Shown piece after piece: positions 1 through 5,478 of a stretch of 6,367 nt of DNA. The notes below the pieces were generated by a model that saw only the letters and a program-made list of their open reading frames with translations, did no database searches and was not told the DNA's origin. The position numbers and the translations under genes are program-made. Within the stretch, counting starts at the first letter, position 1; each line of letters starts with the position of its first letter. This DNA is from Candidatus Omnitrophota bacterium (GTDB lineage: Bacteria; Omnitrophota; Gorgyraeia; DTHP01): positions 1 to 6,367 of the forward strand of contig JAMWCG010000057.1 of NCBI GenBank assembly GCA_023818555.1. Reading direction: 5' to 3'.

Positions 1-137
1 AAGAGGATGGGACAGTTAAAGTAAGACTAACCGGTGCCTGTGGAGGATGTCCGATGTCTCAGATGACTCTGGCAATGGGTGTAGAAAGACAACTCAAAAA
101 ATTTGTACCGGAGGTAAAGAGGGTGATTGCTATATGA
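1..137 (+). CDS. NifU C-terminal-domain Fe-S scaffold protein, 3' end only (5' cut by window edge)
   Basis: The reading frame starting at base 3 gives 44 residues and then TGA at 135-137. It contains the NifU C-terminal-domain signature TGACGGCP (Cys at fragment residues 13 and 16, a CxxC pair) followed by an MSQMTL segment and a short amphipathic tail ending in RVIAI. In this family the CxxC pair, in a homodimer, holds a labile [4Fe-4S] cluster for transfer to apo-proteins in the cytoplasm. The fragment covers roughly the last half of the domain, so I cannot tell whether this is a stand-alone NifU-like protein of about 75-90 aa or the tail of a longer one. Its stop overlaps the start of the downstream ferredoxin-type gene by ATGA, so the two are probably translationally coupled. 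A scaffold next to Fe-S proteins makes sense functionally. The domain is clear from its motif; the full gene identity is not. Confidence 0.9.
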   Translation, partial: EDGTVKVRLTGACGGCPMSQMTLAMGVERQLKKFVPEVKRVIAI

Positions 138-985
138 AGAGAAAGATAATTAAGATAGATGAAGAAAAATGCAATGGCTGTGGTTTGTGTATCCCAAATT
201 GTCCGGAAGGGGCATTAAAGATTATTGATGGGAAGGCAAGACTGATCAGTGATTTATTCTGCGATGGTTTGGGCGCTTGCATTGGACACTGTCCTCAAGG
301 GGCAATTACAATTGAGGAAAGAGAAGCTCAGGAGTATGATGAGAGGAAGACCATGGAAAATATTGTCAAACAAGGGAAGAATGTTATAAGAGCACATTTA
401 GAGCATCTCAAAGAGCACAATCAAAATCAATACCTTAAAGAAGCCATAGAGTTCTTAAAAGAGAAGAAAATAGACATTCCCTTAGAAGAGGAGGTAGTGA
501 TGGGAGAGAGTATGCATTCTTTTTCCGGTTGTCCGGGGTCTAAAATTATGGATTTTAGAAAAAAGGAAAAAGGAAAACTAAGCGAGGAGGCAGGGAAAAG
601 ACCTTCGGAATTAAGGCAGTGGCCAATTCAATTGCATTTGGTTTCACCTCTTGCTCCCTACTATCAAAAGGCAGATGTCTTATTATCAGCGGATTGTGTG
701 GCTTACACTGTGGGAGATTTTCATAAAGATTTTCTTAAAGGAAAATCTATTGCTATTGCCTGCCCAAAATTAGATTCCGGTCAAGATGAATATGCGGAGA
801 AGATAAAATCTTTAATTGACGATGCCAAAATTAATACCCTTACCATAATGACTATGCAGGTTCCCTGTTGCTATGGTCTGGTGGCAATAGCTAAAGAAGC
901 GGCTGAAAAAGCAAAAAGAAAAGTCCCCCTAAAAAGCATTGTGGTAAGTTTAGAAGGAGAGATTTTATCTGAGGAGTGGATATAA
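134..985 (+). CDS. Ferredoxin-domain (4Fe-4S) protein with Cys-containing C-terminal region, 283 aa
   Basis: The N-terminal ~62 residues are a two-motif bacterial ferredoxin fold. Motif 1 is complete: C13, C16, C19 and C23 followed by Pro. Motif 2 has C43, C49 and C53-Pro in the form CDGLGAC-x3-CP, so the usual second cysteine is replaced by Leu46. The second site may therefore hold a [3Fe-4S] or otherwise altered cluster. A charged, probably helical linker (about 65-120) follows, then a C-terminal region with further cysteines: C133 in a GCPGS motif, C188 in ADCVAY, C210 in ACPK, and the pair C245-C246 in VPCCYG. From memory, related proteins are common in strict anaerobes, often near hybrid-cluster protein genes; their exact reaction is not known to me. 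I chose ATG 134 because it overlaps the nifU stop, has AGAGGG about 10 nt upstream, and the protein begins directly with the ferredoxin fold. A longer in-frame start at 47 would read 29 residues of out-of-frame nifU sequence. A role as cytoplasmic electron carrier is inferred. Confidence 0.88.
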   Translation: MKRKIIKIDEEKCNGCGLCIPNCPEGALKIIDGKARLISDLFCDGLGACIGHCPQGAITIEEREAQEYDERKTMENIVKQGKNVIRAHLEHLKEHNQNQYLKEAIEFLKEKKIDIPLEEEVVMGESMHSFSGCPGSKIMDFRKKEKGKLSEEAGKRPSELRQWPIQLHLVSPLAPYYQKADVLLSADCVAYTVGDFHKDFLKGKSIAIACPKLDSGQDEYAEKIKSLIDDAKINTLTIMTMQVPCCYGLVAIAKEAAEKAKRKVPLKSIVVSLEGEILSEEWI

Positions 986-989
986 AGAG

Positions 990-1715
990 ATGGTCTTTGA
1001 ATGTCCTGGTTCTCAGAGATTTAGACAGCCACAACCGGAAGAGATTAGATGTTCTCATTGTGGTAAAGAATTAGAGATCTGGACAGATGAGGTAAAGGTA
1101 ATTTGTCCAAATTGTAAAAATGAAGTCTTACGTCTCCCCGAAGAGGCAAGTTGTCTGGATTGGTGTAGATACGCTAAGGAATGTGTAGGAGATAAACTCT
1201 ATAATCAATATCTGCAGAATCGAGCCATAACCATAAAAGAGAAACTCTTAAAAGAATTAGAAGAATATTTTGGGGAGGATAAGAAAAGAATAGAACATGC
1301 CAAAAAGGTTTTAAATTTTTCCGAAGAGTTGTTGAAGAAAGAAAAAGGAGATTGGCATATTGTAATTCCCGCAGCCATCTTACATGATGTGGGGATAAAA
1401 GTTGCGGAAGAAAAATACGGTTCTTCTAACGAAAATTTACAGGAGAAAGAAGGTTCAGAGATTGCCCGAAAAATACTCTTAAAAGTCGGGCTTAAAAAAG
1501 AAGATATTGAAGAGATTTGTCAGATAATTTCCCATCACCATTCTCCGGCTGTGATTGATACCTTAAATTTTAAAATTCTTTATGATGCCGACTGGTTGGT
1601 GAATTTAAAAGACGAGTTGGATATAAAAGATAGAGTTAAATTGAAAGAGAGTATCGCAAAGATATTCCTTACTTCCGAGGGTAAGCAATTGGCGGAGAAG
1701 ATATACTTATCTTAA
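990..1715 (+). CDS. Zinc-ribbon HD-domain phosphohydrolase-like protein, 241 aa
   Basis: The N-terminus has a zinc-ribbon pattern, C21-x2-C24 and C39-x2-C42, preceded by an FECPGS segment (C5). A second cysteine group follows at C55, C59 and C65 (SCLDWC...EC). Residues ~100-205 form an HD domain: H103, the H132-D133 doublet in ILHDVG, H182/H183 in SHHHSP and D199/D201 in YDADWL, which is the expected order of metal ligands in the HD superfamily of metal-dependent phosphohydrolases. All the expected ligands appear present, so catalytic activity is likely, but the substrate (nucleotide, cyclic dinucleotide or other) cannot be read from sequence. The gene starts 4 nt after the ferredoxin-type gene, with GAGGAG about 13 nt upstream of the ATG, so it sits in the same transcript. 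A link between phosphohydrolase and Fe-S/redox function is suggested by position only. No transmembrane segment or signal peptide is visible. Confidence 0.85.
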   Translation: MVFECPGSQRFRQPQPEEIRCSHCGKELEIWTDEVKVICPNCKNEVLRLPEEASCLDWCRYAKECVGDKLYNQYLQNRAITIKEKLLKELEEYFGEDKKRIEHAKKVLNFSEELLKKEKGDWHIVIPAAILHDVGIKVAEEKYGSSNENLQEKEGSEIARKILLKVGLKKEDIEEICQIISHHHSPAVIDTLNFKILYDADWLVNLKDELDIKDRVKLKESIAKIFLTSEGKQLAEKIYLS

Positions 1716-1753
1716 TCCCCTTAGGAGATTCGTCTTCCCCAAACTAAATATCA

Positions 1754-1782
1754 TTTACATTTAGAATTCTAAGTTGTATAAT
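1754..1782 (+). promoter_or_regulatory. Sigma70-type promoter for the cooC-cooS-ldh operon
   Basis: A -35 box TTTACA (1754-1759, 5 of 6 matches to TTGACA) and a perfect -10 box TATAAT (1777-1782) are separated by exactly 17 bp. The start of transcription expected 6-8 nt after the -10 falls at about 1789-1790, which is the A of the cooC ATG or its neighbour. No Shine-Dalgarno sequence lies upstream of that ATG; the bases between are only A and T. This points to a leaderless or nearly leaderless mRNA. The element lies in the only substantial gap of the window. Confidence 0.75.
1761..1772. promoter_or_regulatory. 12-bp perfect palindrome in promoter spacer, possible operator
   Basis: TTAGAATTCTAA is a perfect inverted repeat located between the -35 and -10 boxes of the cooC promoter. 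A dimeric regulator bound there would overlap RNA polymerase and act as a repressor, or as a MerR-like activator. It does not resemble the CooA/CRP-type half sites I would expect for CO-responsive activation. The palindrome is AT-rich, so a chance origin is possible (a few percent in a gap of this size). Confidence 0.4.
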
Positions 1783-1789
1783 TAAAAAA

Positions 1790-2548
1790 ATGAAGATTGG
1801 GATTGCTGGGAAAGGCGGAGTGGGTAAGACCACCTTAGCAGGTTTAATCTGTTGGGTGCTTAAGGATTTGGGGATTAGAGTTTTGGCTGTGGATGCCGAT
1901 CCGGATGCCAATTTGGGAAGTTTTTTAGGATTTCCGGAAGTAGAAAAAATAACTCCCATCATCCAAATGAAAGAACTCATCTCTGAGAGGATGGAGGTGA
2001 AGGGAGCTTTTTATAAATTGACTCCCAAGATAGATGATATTCCCGATAGATTTATGAAAGAGCACGAGGGTATTAAACTCATCGTGATGGGAACAGTAAA
2101 ATCCGGAGATGCGGGATGTGTCTGTCCGGAGAGCACATTTTTAAGGAGGTTGCTCCATCAGATTGCCTTGAGAAAAGACGAGTATATTGTCGTGGATTTT
2201 GAGGCGGGAGTTGAACATTTGGGGAGAGGGACAGCAGAAAAATTTGATTATCTATTAATCGTCGTTGAACCTTCAAAGTTGAGTGTAGAGAGTTTTATGA
2301 GGATATATCCTTTAGCCAAGGATATTGGGATAAAAAGAGTTTTGGGTATAGCCAATAAAATCAGAGAAGAGAAGGATAAAGAATTTTTAGACTTGCATTT
2401 AGATAGAGACAAAATCTTAGGTTATCTATCTTTTAGTAATTTGTTCTCAGAAGTAAACAGAATGTCTAACTGGAGAATTTTAAAAGAGGATAGAATCTAT
2501 GTAGAGGCAAAGGGAATAGTAAAAAAACTTTTAAACTCAGGAGGATGA
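1790..2548 (+). CDS. cooC: CooC-type nickel-insertion ATPase (CODH maturation), 252 aa
   Basis: This is a MinD/ParA-like P-loop ATPase of the CooC branch. The N-terminus carries the deviant Walker A motif GKGGVGKTT (residues 7-15, with signature Lys8 and Lys13), followed by the switch segment DADPDAN (35-41). The CooC hallmark CxC motif is present as C110-V-C112 in AGCVCPE; in characterised CooC it binds metal at the dimer interface. The Walker B region reads VVDFEAGVEHLGRGT (D136, H143), also characteristic of CooC. The protein acts in the cytoplasm, coupling ATP hydrolysis to nickel delivery into the C-cluster of CODH. The length is normal for the family (about 250 aa). The gene ends 1 nt before cooS, whose AGGAGG overlaps the last cooC codons, so they are co-transcribed and very likely coupled. 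The ATG at 1790 is set by the P-loop beginning at residue 7; it lacks a ribosome binding site, which fits leaderless translation. Confidence 0.95.
   Translation: MKIGIAGKGGVGKTTLAGLICWVLKDLGIRVLAVDADPDANLGSFLGFPEVEKITPIIQMKELISERMEVKGAFYKLTPKIDDIPDRFMKEHEGIKLIVMGTVKSGDAGCVCPESTFLRRLLHQIALRKDEYIVVDFEAGVEHLGRGTAEKFDYLLIVVEPSKLSVESFMRIYPLAKDIGIKRVLGIANKIREEKDKEFLDLHLDRDKILGYLSFSNLFSEVNRMSNWRILKEDRIYVEAKGIVKKLLNSGG
2539..2544 (+). promoter_or_regulatory. Strong Shine-Dalgarno of cooS inside the end of cooC
   Basis: AGGAGG spans the last sense codons of cooC and stands 5 nt before the cooS ATG. It is the best ribosome binding site in the window, consistent with high CODH synthesis. The contrast with cooC, which has none, implies CooS is made in excess over its ATPase chaperone. 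Confidence 0.7.
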
Positions 2549-2549
2549 G

Positions 2550-4514
2550 ATGAAGAAATTTTCATTAGATTCAGCCTCTAAAGAAATCTTAGATTTAGCC
2601 AAAAAGGAGAATATCCGGACTGTCTGGGAGAGATATGAATTACAGCAACCACAGTGTGGATTTGGATTACTGGGACTCTGCTGCACAAATTGTAACTTAG
2701 GTCCTTGCCGGATTGACCCTTTTGGTGAAGGAGCAGAGTTTGGTGTCTGTGGAGCAGACAGAGATATAATTACCGCCCGAAATCTTTTAAGAAGAACAAC
2801 TGCTGGTTCTGCCTGTCACAATGACCATGGAAGGGATTTGACTTTAGCCTTATTGACTTTGGCGGAAGGGAGGACTCAAGGTTATAGGATAAAATGTGAG
2901 GAGAAACTGAAAAATTTAGCAAAGGAGTTTTCCATTCCTGTAGAAAATAAGTCCTTAGAAGAAATTGCGGGAGACCTGGCCAAGAAGATTCTCTGTGAAT
3001 ATGGACAACAGGAAGGAGAAATAACTTTTGCGCACAGGGCACCCAAGAAGAGACAGGGATTGTGGCGAAAATTAAAGATTATGCCCAGGGGAATGGATAG
3101 AGAAATAACTGAGGCATTGTCACGCACAAATATGGGTGTAGACAATGACTTGCGGAGTTTGGTTTTTTCCTGTATGCGTGTGGCTTTATCTGATGGCTGG
3201 GGAGGTTCAATGGTGGCTACGGAAATCTCCGATATCCTTTTTGGTCTACCTGAACCTATTCGTTCTCAGATAAATTTAGGAGTATTGAAAGAAGATGAGG
3301 TGAATTTAGTTGTGCACGGGCATGTTCCTCTGTTATCTGATATAGTTGCCCAAGTAGCCATGGAAGAAGAATTTATTCAAAAAGCAAAAGAGAAGGGGGC
3401 AAAGGGAATAAATGTGGTGGGAATCTGCTGCACAGCAAATGAGGTTCTGGTGCGCAGAGGAATTCCGGTGGCGGGAAATTTTTTACAACAAGAGTTGGCG
3501 ATAACTACCGGTGCCATTGAGTTGATGCTCGTAGATTTACAATGTATTATGCCGGCATTGGCGAGAGTAGCCTCTTGCTTTCATACAAAAATAATTTCTA
3601 CCCACGAGAAGGCAAGATTTTATGGGATAGAGCATATCGAATTTAGAGAACAGGAGGCTTTAGATATAGCCAGAAGTTTGGTAAATCTGGCCATTGAGAA
3701 TTTCCCGAATAGAGATAAATCCAGAGTAAATATTCCCAAAGAGAGGATGGATGTAGTTGTGGGTTTTACTACCGAAGGAATATTTCACCATTTGGGTGGG
3801 AAGTTCAGGGCAACTTACCGACCCTTAAATAATGCCATCATTGAAGGGAGGATTAGAGGGGTTGTCGGAGTTGTGGGTTGCGATAATCCCAAGAATTTAA
3901 GTGGTGGTTCACATATTCAATTGGTAAAAGAACTTTTGCGGAATGATGTTTTAGTGGTGCAGACGGGTTGTGCGGCTATTGCCTGTGGAAAAGAAGGATT
4001 ATTGAGACCGGAGGCTGCCTTTGAATATGCGGGATTGGGATTAAGAGAAGTCTGTGAAGCTACAGGTCTTCCTCCCGTTTTACATTCAGGAGCCTGTGTG
4101 GATAATTCCCGGATTTTAATTGAATGCTGTGAGATTTTAAAAGAAGGGGGATTAGGAGAAGATATTTCCGATTTACCGGTGGCGGGGACTGCCTTGGAAT
4201 GGATGTCCGAAAAAGCAATTGCCATTGGCTGGTATTGTGTAGCTTCGGGAATCTTTGTTGTCTTTGGAACACCTCTACCGGTTTTGGGAAGTAGGAATTT
4301 AGAGAAATTTCTTACTCAAGAGTTATTTGAGATCGTTGGTGGTGGCTGGGCATTTGAGGAAGACCCCTTAAAGGCAGCCCAGCTAATCATCAAGCATTTG
4401 GACAAAAAAAGAGAAAAATTGAAATTAAAAGCAATGATGTATCCCGTGCTTTCGCCGGAAGAATTAAGAGAGATAAATCAAAAAAGGACATCGGAGGTCA
4501 TTCTTACAAAGTAG
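2550..4514 (+). CDS. cooS: Anaerobic Ni-Fe carbon monoxide dehydrogenase catalytic subunit, 654 aa
   Basis: CooS catalyses CO + H2O <-> CO2 + 2H+ + 2e- as a cytoplasmic homodimer. Metal ligands can be matched to the Carboxydothermus CODH-II pattern. D-cluster: C36 and C44 (C-x7-C). B-cluster: C45, C48, C53 and C67. C-cluster: H258 (HGHVP), C294 (GICCTANE), C332 (LQCIMP), C444 (VGCDNP), C474 (TGCAA) and C516 (GACVDNS). The catalytic Lys555 (EWMSEKA) and proton-relay His90 (ACHNDHGR) are also present, so the enzyme should be active. Length is slightly above the usual 620-640 aa, with a Lys-rich C-terminal tail (about 615-654). Extra cysteines near active-site motifs (C89, C479, C563) sit where common CODHs, as I recall them, have small or other residues. 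AGGAGG lies 5 nt before the ATG. CooC just upstream supports maturation in the same operon. No acetyl-CoA synthase, CooF or hydrogenase gene is in the window, so the electron partner is unknown and the role (CO oxidation, CO2 reduction, detoxification) is open. Confidence 0.97.
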   Translation: MKKFSLDSASKEILDLAKKENIRTVWERYELQQPQCGFGLLGLCCTNCNLGPCRIDPFGEGAEFGVCGADRDIITARNLLRRTTAGSACHNDHGRDLTLALLTLAEGRTQGYRIKCEEKLKNLAKEFSIPVENKSLEEIAGDLAKKILCEYGQQEGEITFAHRAPKKRQGLWRKLKIMPRGMDREITEALSRTNMGVDNDLRSLVFSCMRVALSDGWGGSMVATEISDILFGLPEPIRSQINLGVLKEDEVNLVVHGHVPLLSDIVAQVAMEEEFIQKAKEKGAKGINVVGICCTANEVLVRRGIPVAGNFLQQELAITTGAIELMLVDLQCIMPALARVASCFHTKIISTHEKARFYGIEHIEFREQEALDIARSLVNLAIENFPNRDKSRVNIPKERMDVVVGFTTEGIFHHLGGKFRATYRPLNNAIIEGRIRGVVGVVGCDNPKNLSGGSHIQLVKELLRNDVLVVQTGCAAIACGKEGLLRPEAAFEYAGLGLREVCEATGLPPVLHSGACVDNSRILIECCEILKEGGLGEDISDLPVAGTALEWMSEKAIAIGWYCVASGIFVVFGTPLPVLGSRNLEKFLTQELFEIVGGGWAFEEDPLKAAQLIIKHLDKKREKLKLKAMMYPVLSPEELREINQKRTSEVILTK

Positions 4515-4519
4515 CGGAG

Positions 4520-5476
4520 ATGGAAGAATTAAAACCCAAAGTTTCCATTATTGGTTGCGGCAATGTAGGAATGCGTTATGCCTATGCCCTGACTATAAGT
4601 GGTCTCTGTCGAAAGATAGTTTTGGTAGATATTGACCGAAACCGGCTTGAAGGCGAAGTAATGGACCTTTCTCACGGTGCACCTTATATCTCTCCAGTGG
4701 AAATTGTTGCCGGAGAATTTTCTGATATAAAGGATTCGGATTTAGTAGTCATTACCGCCGGTAAAAAACAAAAACCGGGTCAAACACGCAGAGAATTAGC
4801 CAGTGATAATGTTTCTCTCTATCAAAAAATAATTCCCGAAATTATGAAATTTACTCCGCAGAGTATCTTCCTTATTGTTACTAATCCCGTAGATGTCTTA
4901 TCTTATGCTGCCTATAAATTTTCAGGAAAATCGGCAAAAGAGGTGATGGGTTCAGGGACAGTCTTGGATAGTGCCAGATTTAGATTTTTACTCTCTCAGC
5001 ACTGTAAGGTTGATTCCCGCAATATACATGCCTATATCTTAGGTGAGCACGGAGATACCGAATTTGCCGTCTGGTCAAGGGCAATGATTGGTGGGGTTTT
5101 ATTTAAGGATTACTGCTACATCTGTAAGAATACATCCCTCTGCAGACAGAGGGAAGAATTTGATAAGATTTTTACGGAAGTAAGAGACTCAGCCTATAGA
5201 ATAATTGAGAAGAAAGGCGAGACTTCTTACGGTATAGGATTGGCTTTGGTGAGAATTAGCGAAGCAATTCTAAACAATGAGAATGCAATTTTACCGGTAT
5301 CTTCTCTGATAGAAGATTATTTAGGAGTAAATGGTCTTTATCTGAGTCTTCCAGCGGTAATAAATAGAACTGGGGTTAGGGAAGTCTTAAAGATTGAACT
5401 TTCTCCTGAAGAAAAAGAGGCATTTAAGAATTCGGTGGAAGAAATTAAAAGAGTAATAAAGGAAGTGGGACTATAA
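4520..5476 (+). CDS. ldh: L-lactate dehydrogenase (NAD-dependent), 318 aa
   Basis: This belongs to the LDH/MDH family. The Rossmann motif GCGNVG (G12, G14, G17) and D37 at the end of strand 2 indicate NAD+ over NADP+. Catalytic residues are in place: R90 (R109 in classic numbering), N122 in TNPVD, D150, R153 and H177 in GEHGD. Substrate-loop Gln84 in KKQKPG (position 102, where malate dehydrogenases have Arg) and Thr235 (position 246) favour pyruvate/lactate. The expected reaction is pyruvate + NADH <-> L-lactate + NAD+, in the cytoplasm. Length is normal. A short cysteine cluster (C199, C202, C208) follows the catalytic His region. The ATG lies 5 nt after the cooS stop; the closest GGAG touches the ATG and a better GGAGGT is 21 nt away at 4493-4498, so initiation probably depends on coupling to cooS. 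The presence of ldh in a cooCS operon is unusual and suggests a tie between CO-derived reductant and pyruvate/NADH balance (inference). Confidence 0.92.
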   Translation: MEELKPKVSIIGCGNVGMRYAYALTISGLCRKIVLVDIDRNRLEGEVMDLSHGAPYISPVEIVAGEFSDIKDSDLVVITAGKKQKPGQTRRELASDNVSLYQKIIPEIMKFTPQSIFLIVTNPVDVLSYAAYKFSGKSAKEVMGSGTVLDSARFRFLLSQHCKVDSRNIHAYILGEHGDTEFAVWSRAMIGGVLFKDYCYICKNTSLCRQREEFDKIFTEVRDSAYRIIEKKGETSYGIGLALVRISEAILNNENAILPVSSLIEDYLGVNGLYLSLPAVINRTGVREVLKIELSPEEKEAFKNSVEEIKRVIKEVGL

Positions 5477-5478
5477 TT
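5459..5478 (+). promoter_or_regulatory. Ribosome binding site and ATA/ATT start region of sfsA overlapping the ldh stop
   Basis: AAGGA at 5459-5463 lies 9 nt before ATA 5473 and 12 nt before ATT 5476, inside the last codons of ldh. The ldh stop TAA (5474-5476) shares bases with both candidate codons, so terminating ribosomes could re-initiate here. No standard start codon exists in this frame between the upstream stop (5446-5448) and the SfsA domain. Which of the two codons is used cannot be decided from sequence. Confidence 0.45.

Noticed and set aside
47..133. N-terminal extension of the ferredoxin-type protein from ATG 47
   Set aside because: This stretch lies in the nifU coding sequence read in another frame; the 29 residues are low-complexity without homology, and ATG 134 with its ATGA overlap is a better start.
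1724..1737. Possible terminator hairpin after the HD gene (GGAGA, loop TTCG, TCTTC)
   Set aside because: The stem is only 5 bp with a G-T wobble and is followed by C and A bases, not a T-run, so it is not a convincing intrinsic terminator.
1716..1789. CooA/CRP-like site or nickel riboswitch upstream of cooC
   Set aside because: I found no TGTCA/TGACA-type half sites, and the 74-nt gap is too short and unstructured for a riboswitch, especially with a leaderless start.
1744..1980. Minus-strand open frame of 78 codons across the cooC start
   Set aside because: It is antisense to the cooC P-loop region, has no ribosome binding site or recognisable domain, and would overlap the promoter; it is a shadow of cooC.
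2079..4272. Several minus-strand open frames of 65-102 codons inside cooC and cooS
   Set aside because: All lie opposite strongly conserved coding sequence, show no domain and are compositionally like reverse-strand shadows.
2550..4514. Hybrid cluster protein (Hcp) instead of CODH
   Set aside because: The B- and D-cluster cysteine spacing, the HGHVP/GICCTANE/EWMSEK motifs and the adjacent CooC identify CooS; Hcp lacks this set.
4520..5476. Malate dehydrogenase as the identity of the LDH/MDH-family gene
   Set aside because: Gln84 occupies the specificity position where malate dehydrogenases have Arg, and Thr235 matches LDH.
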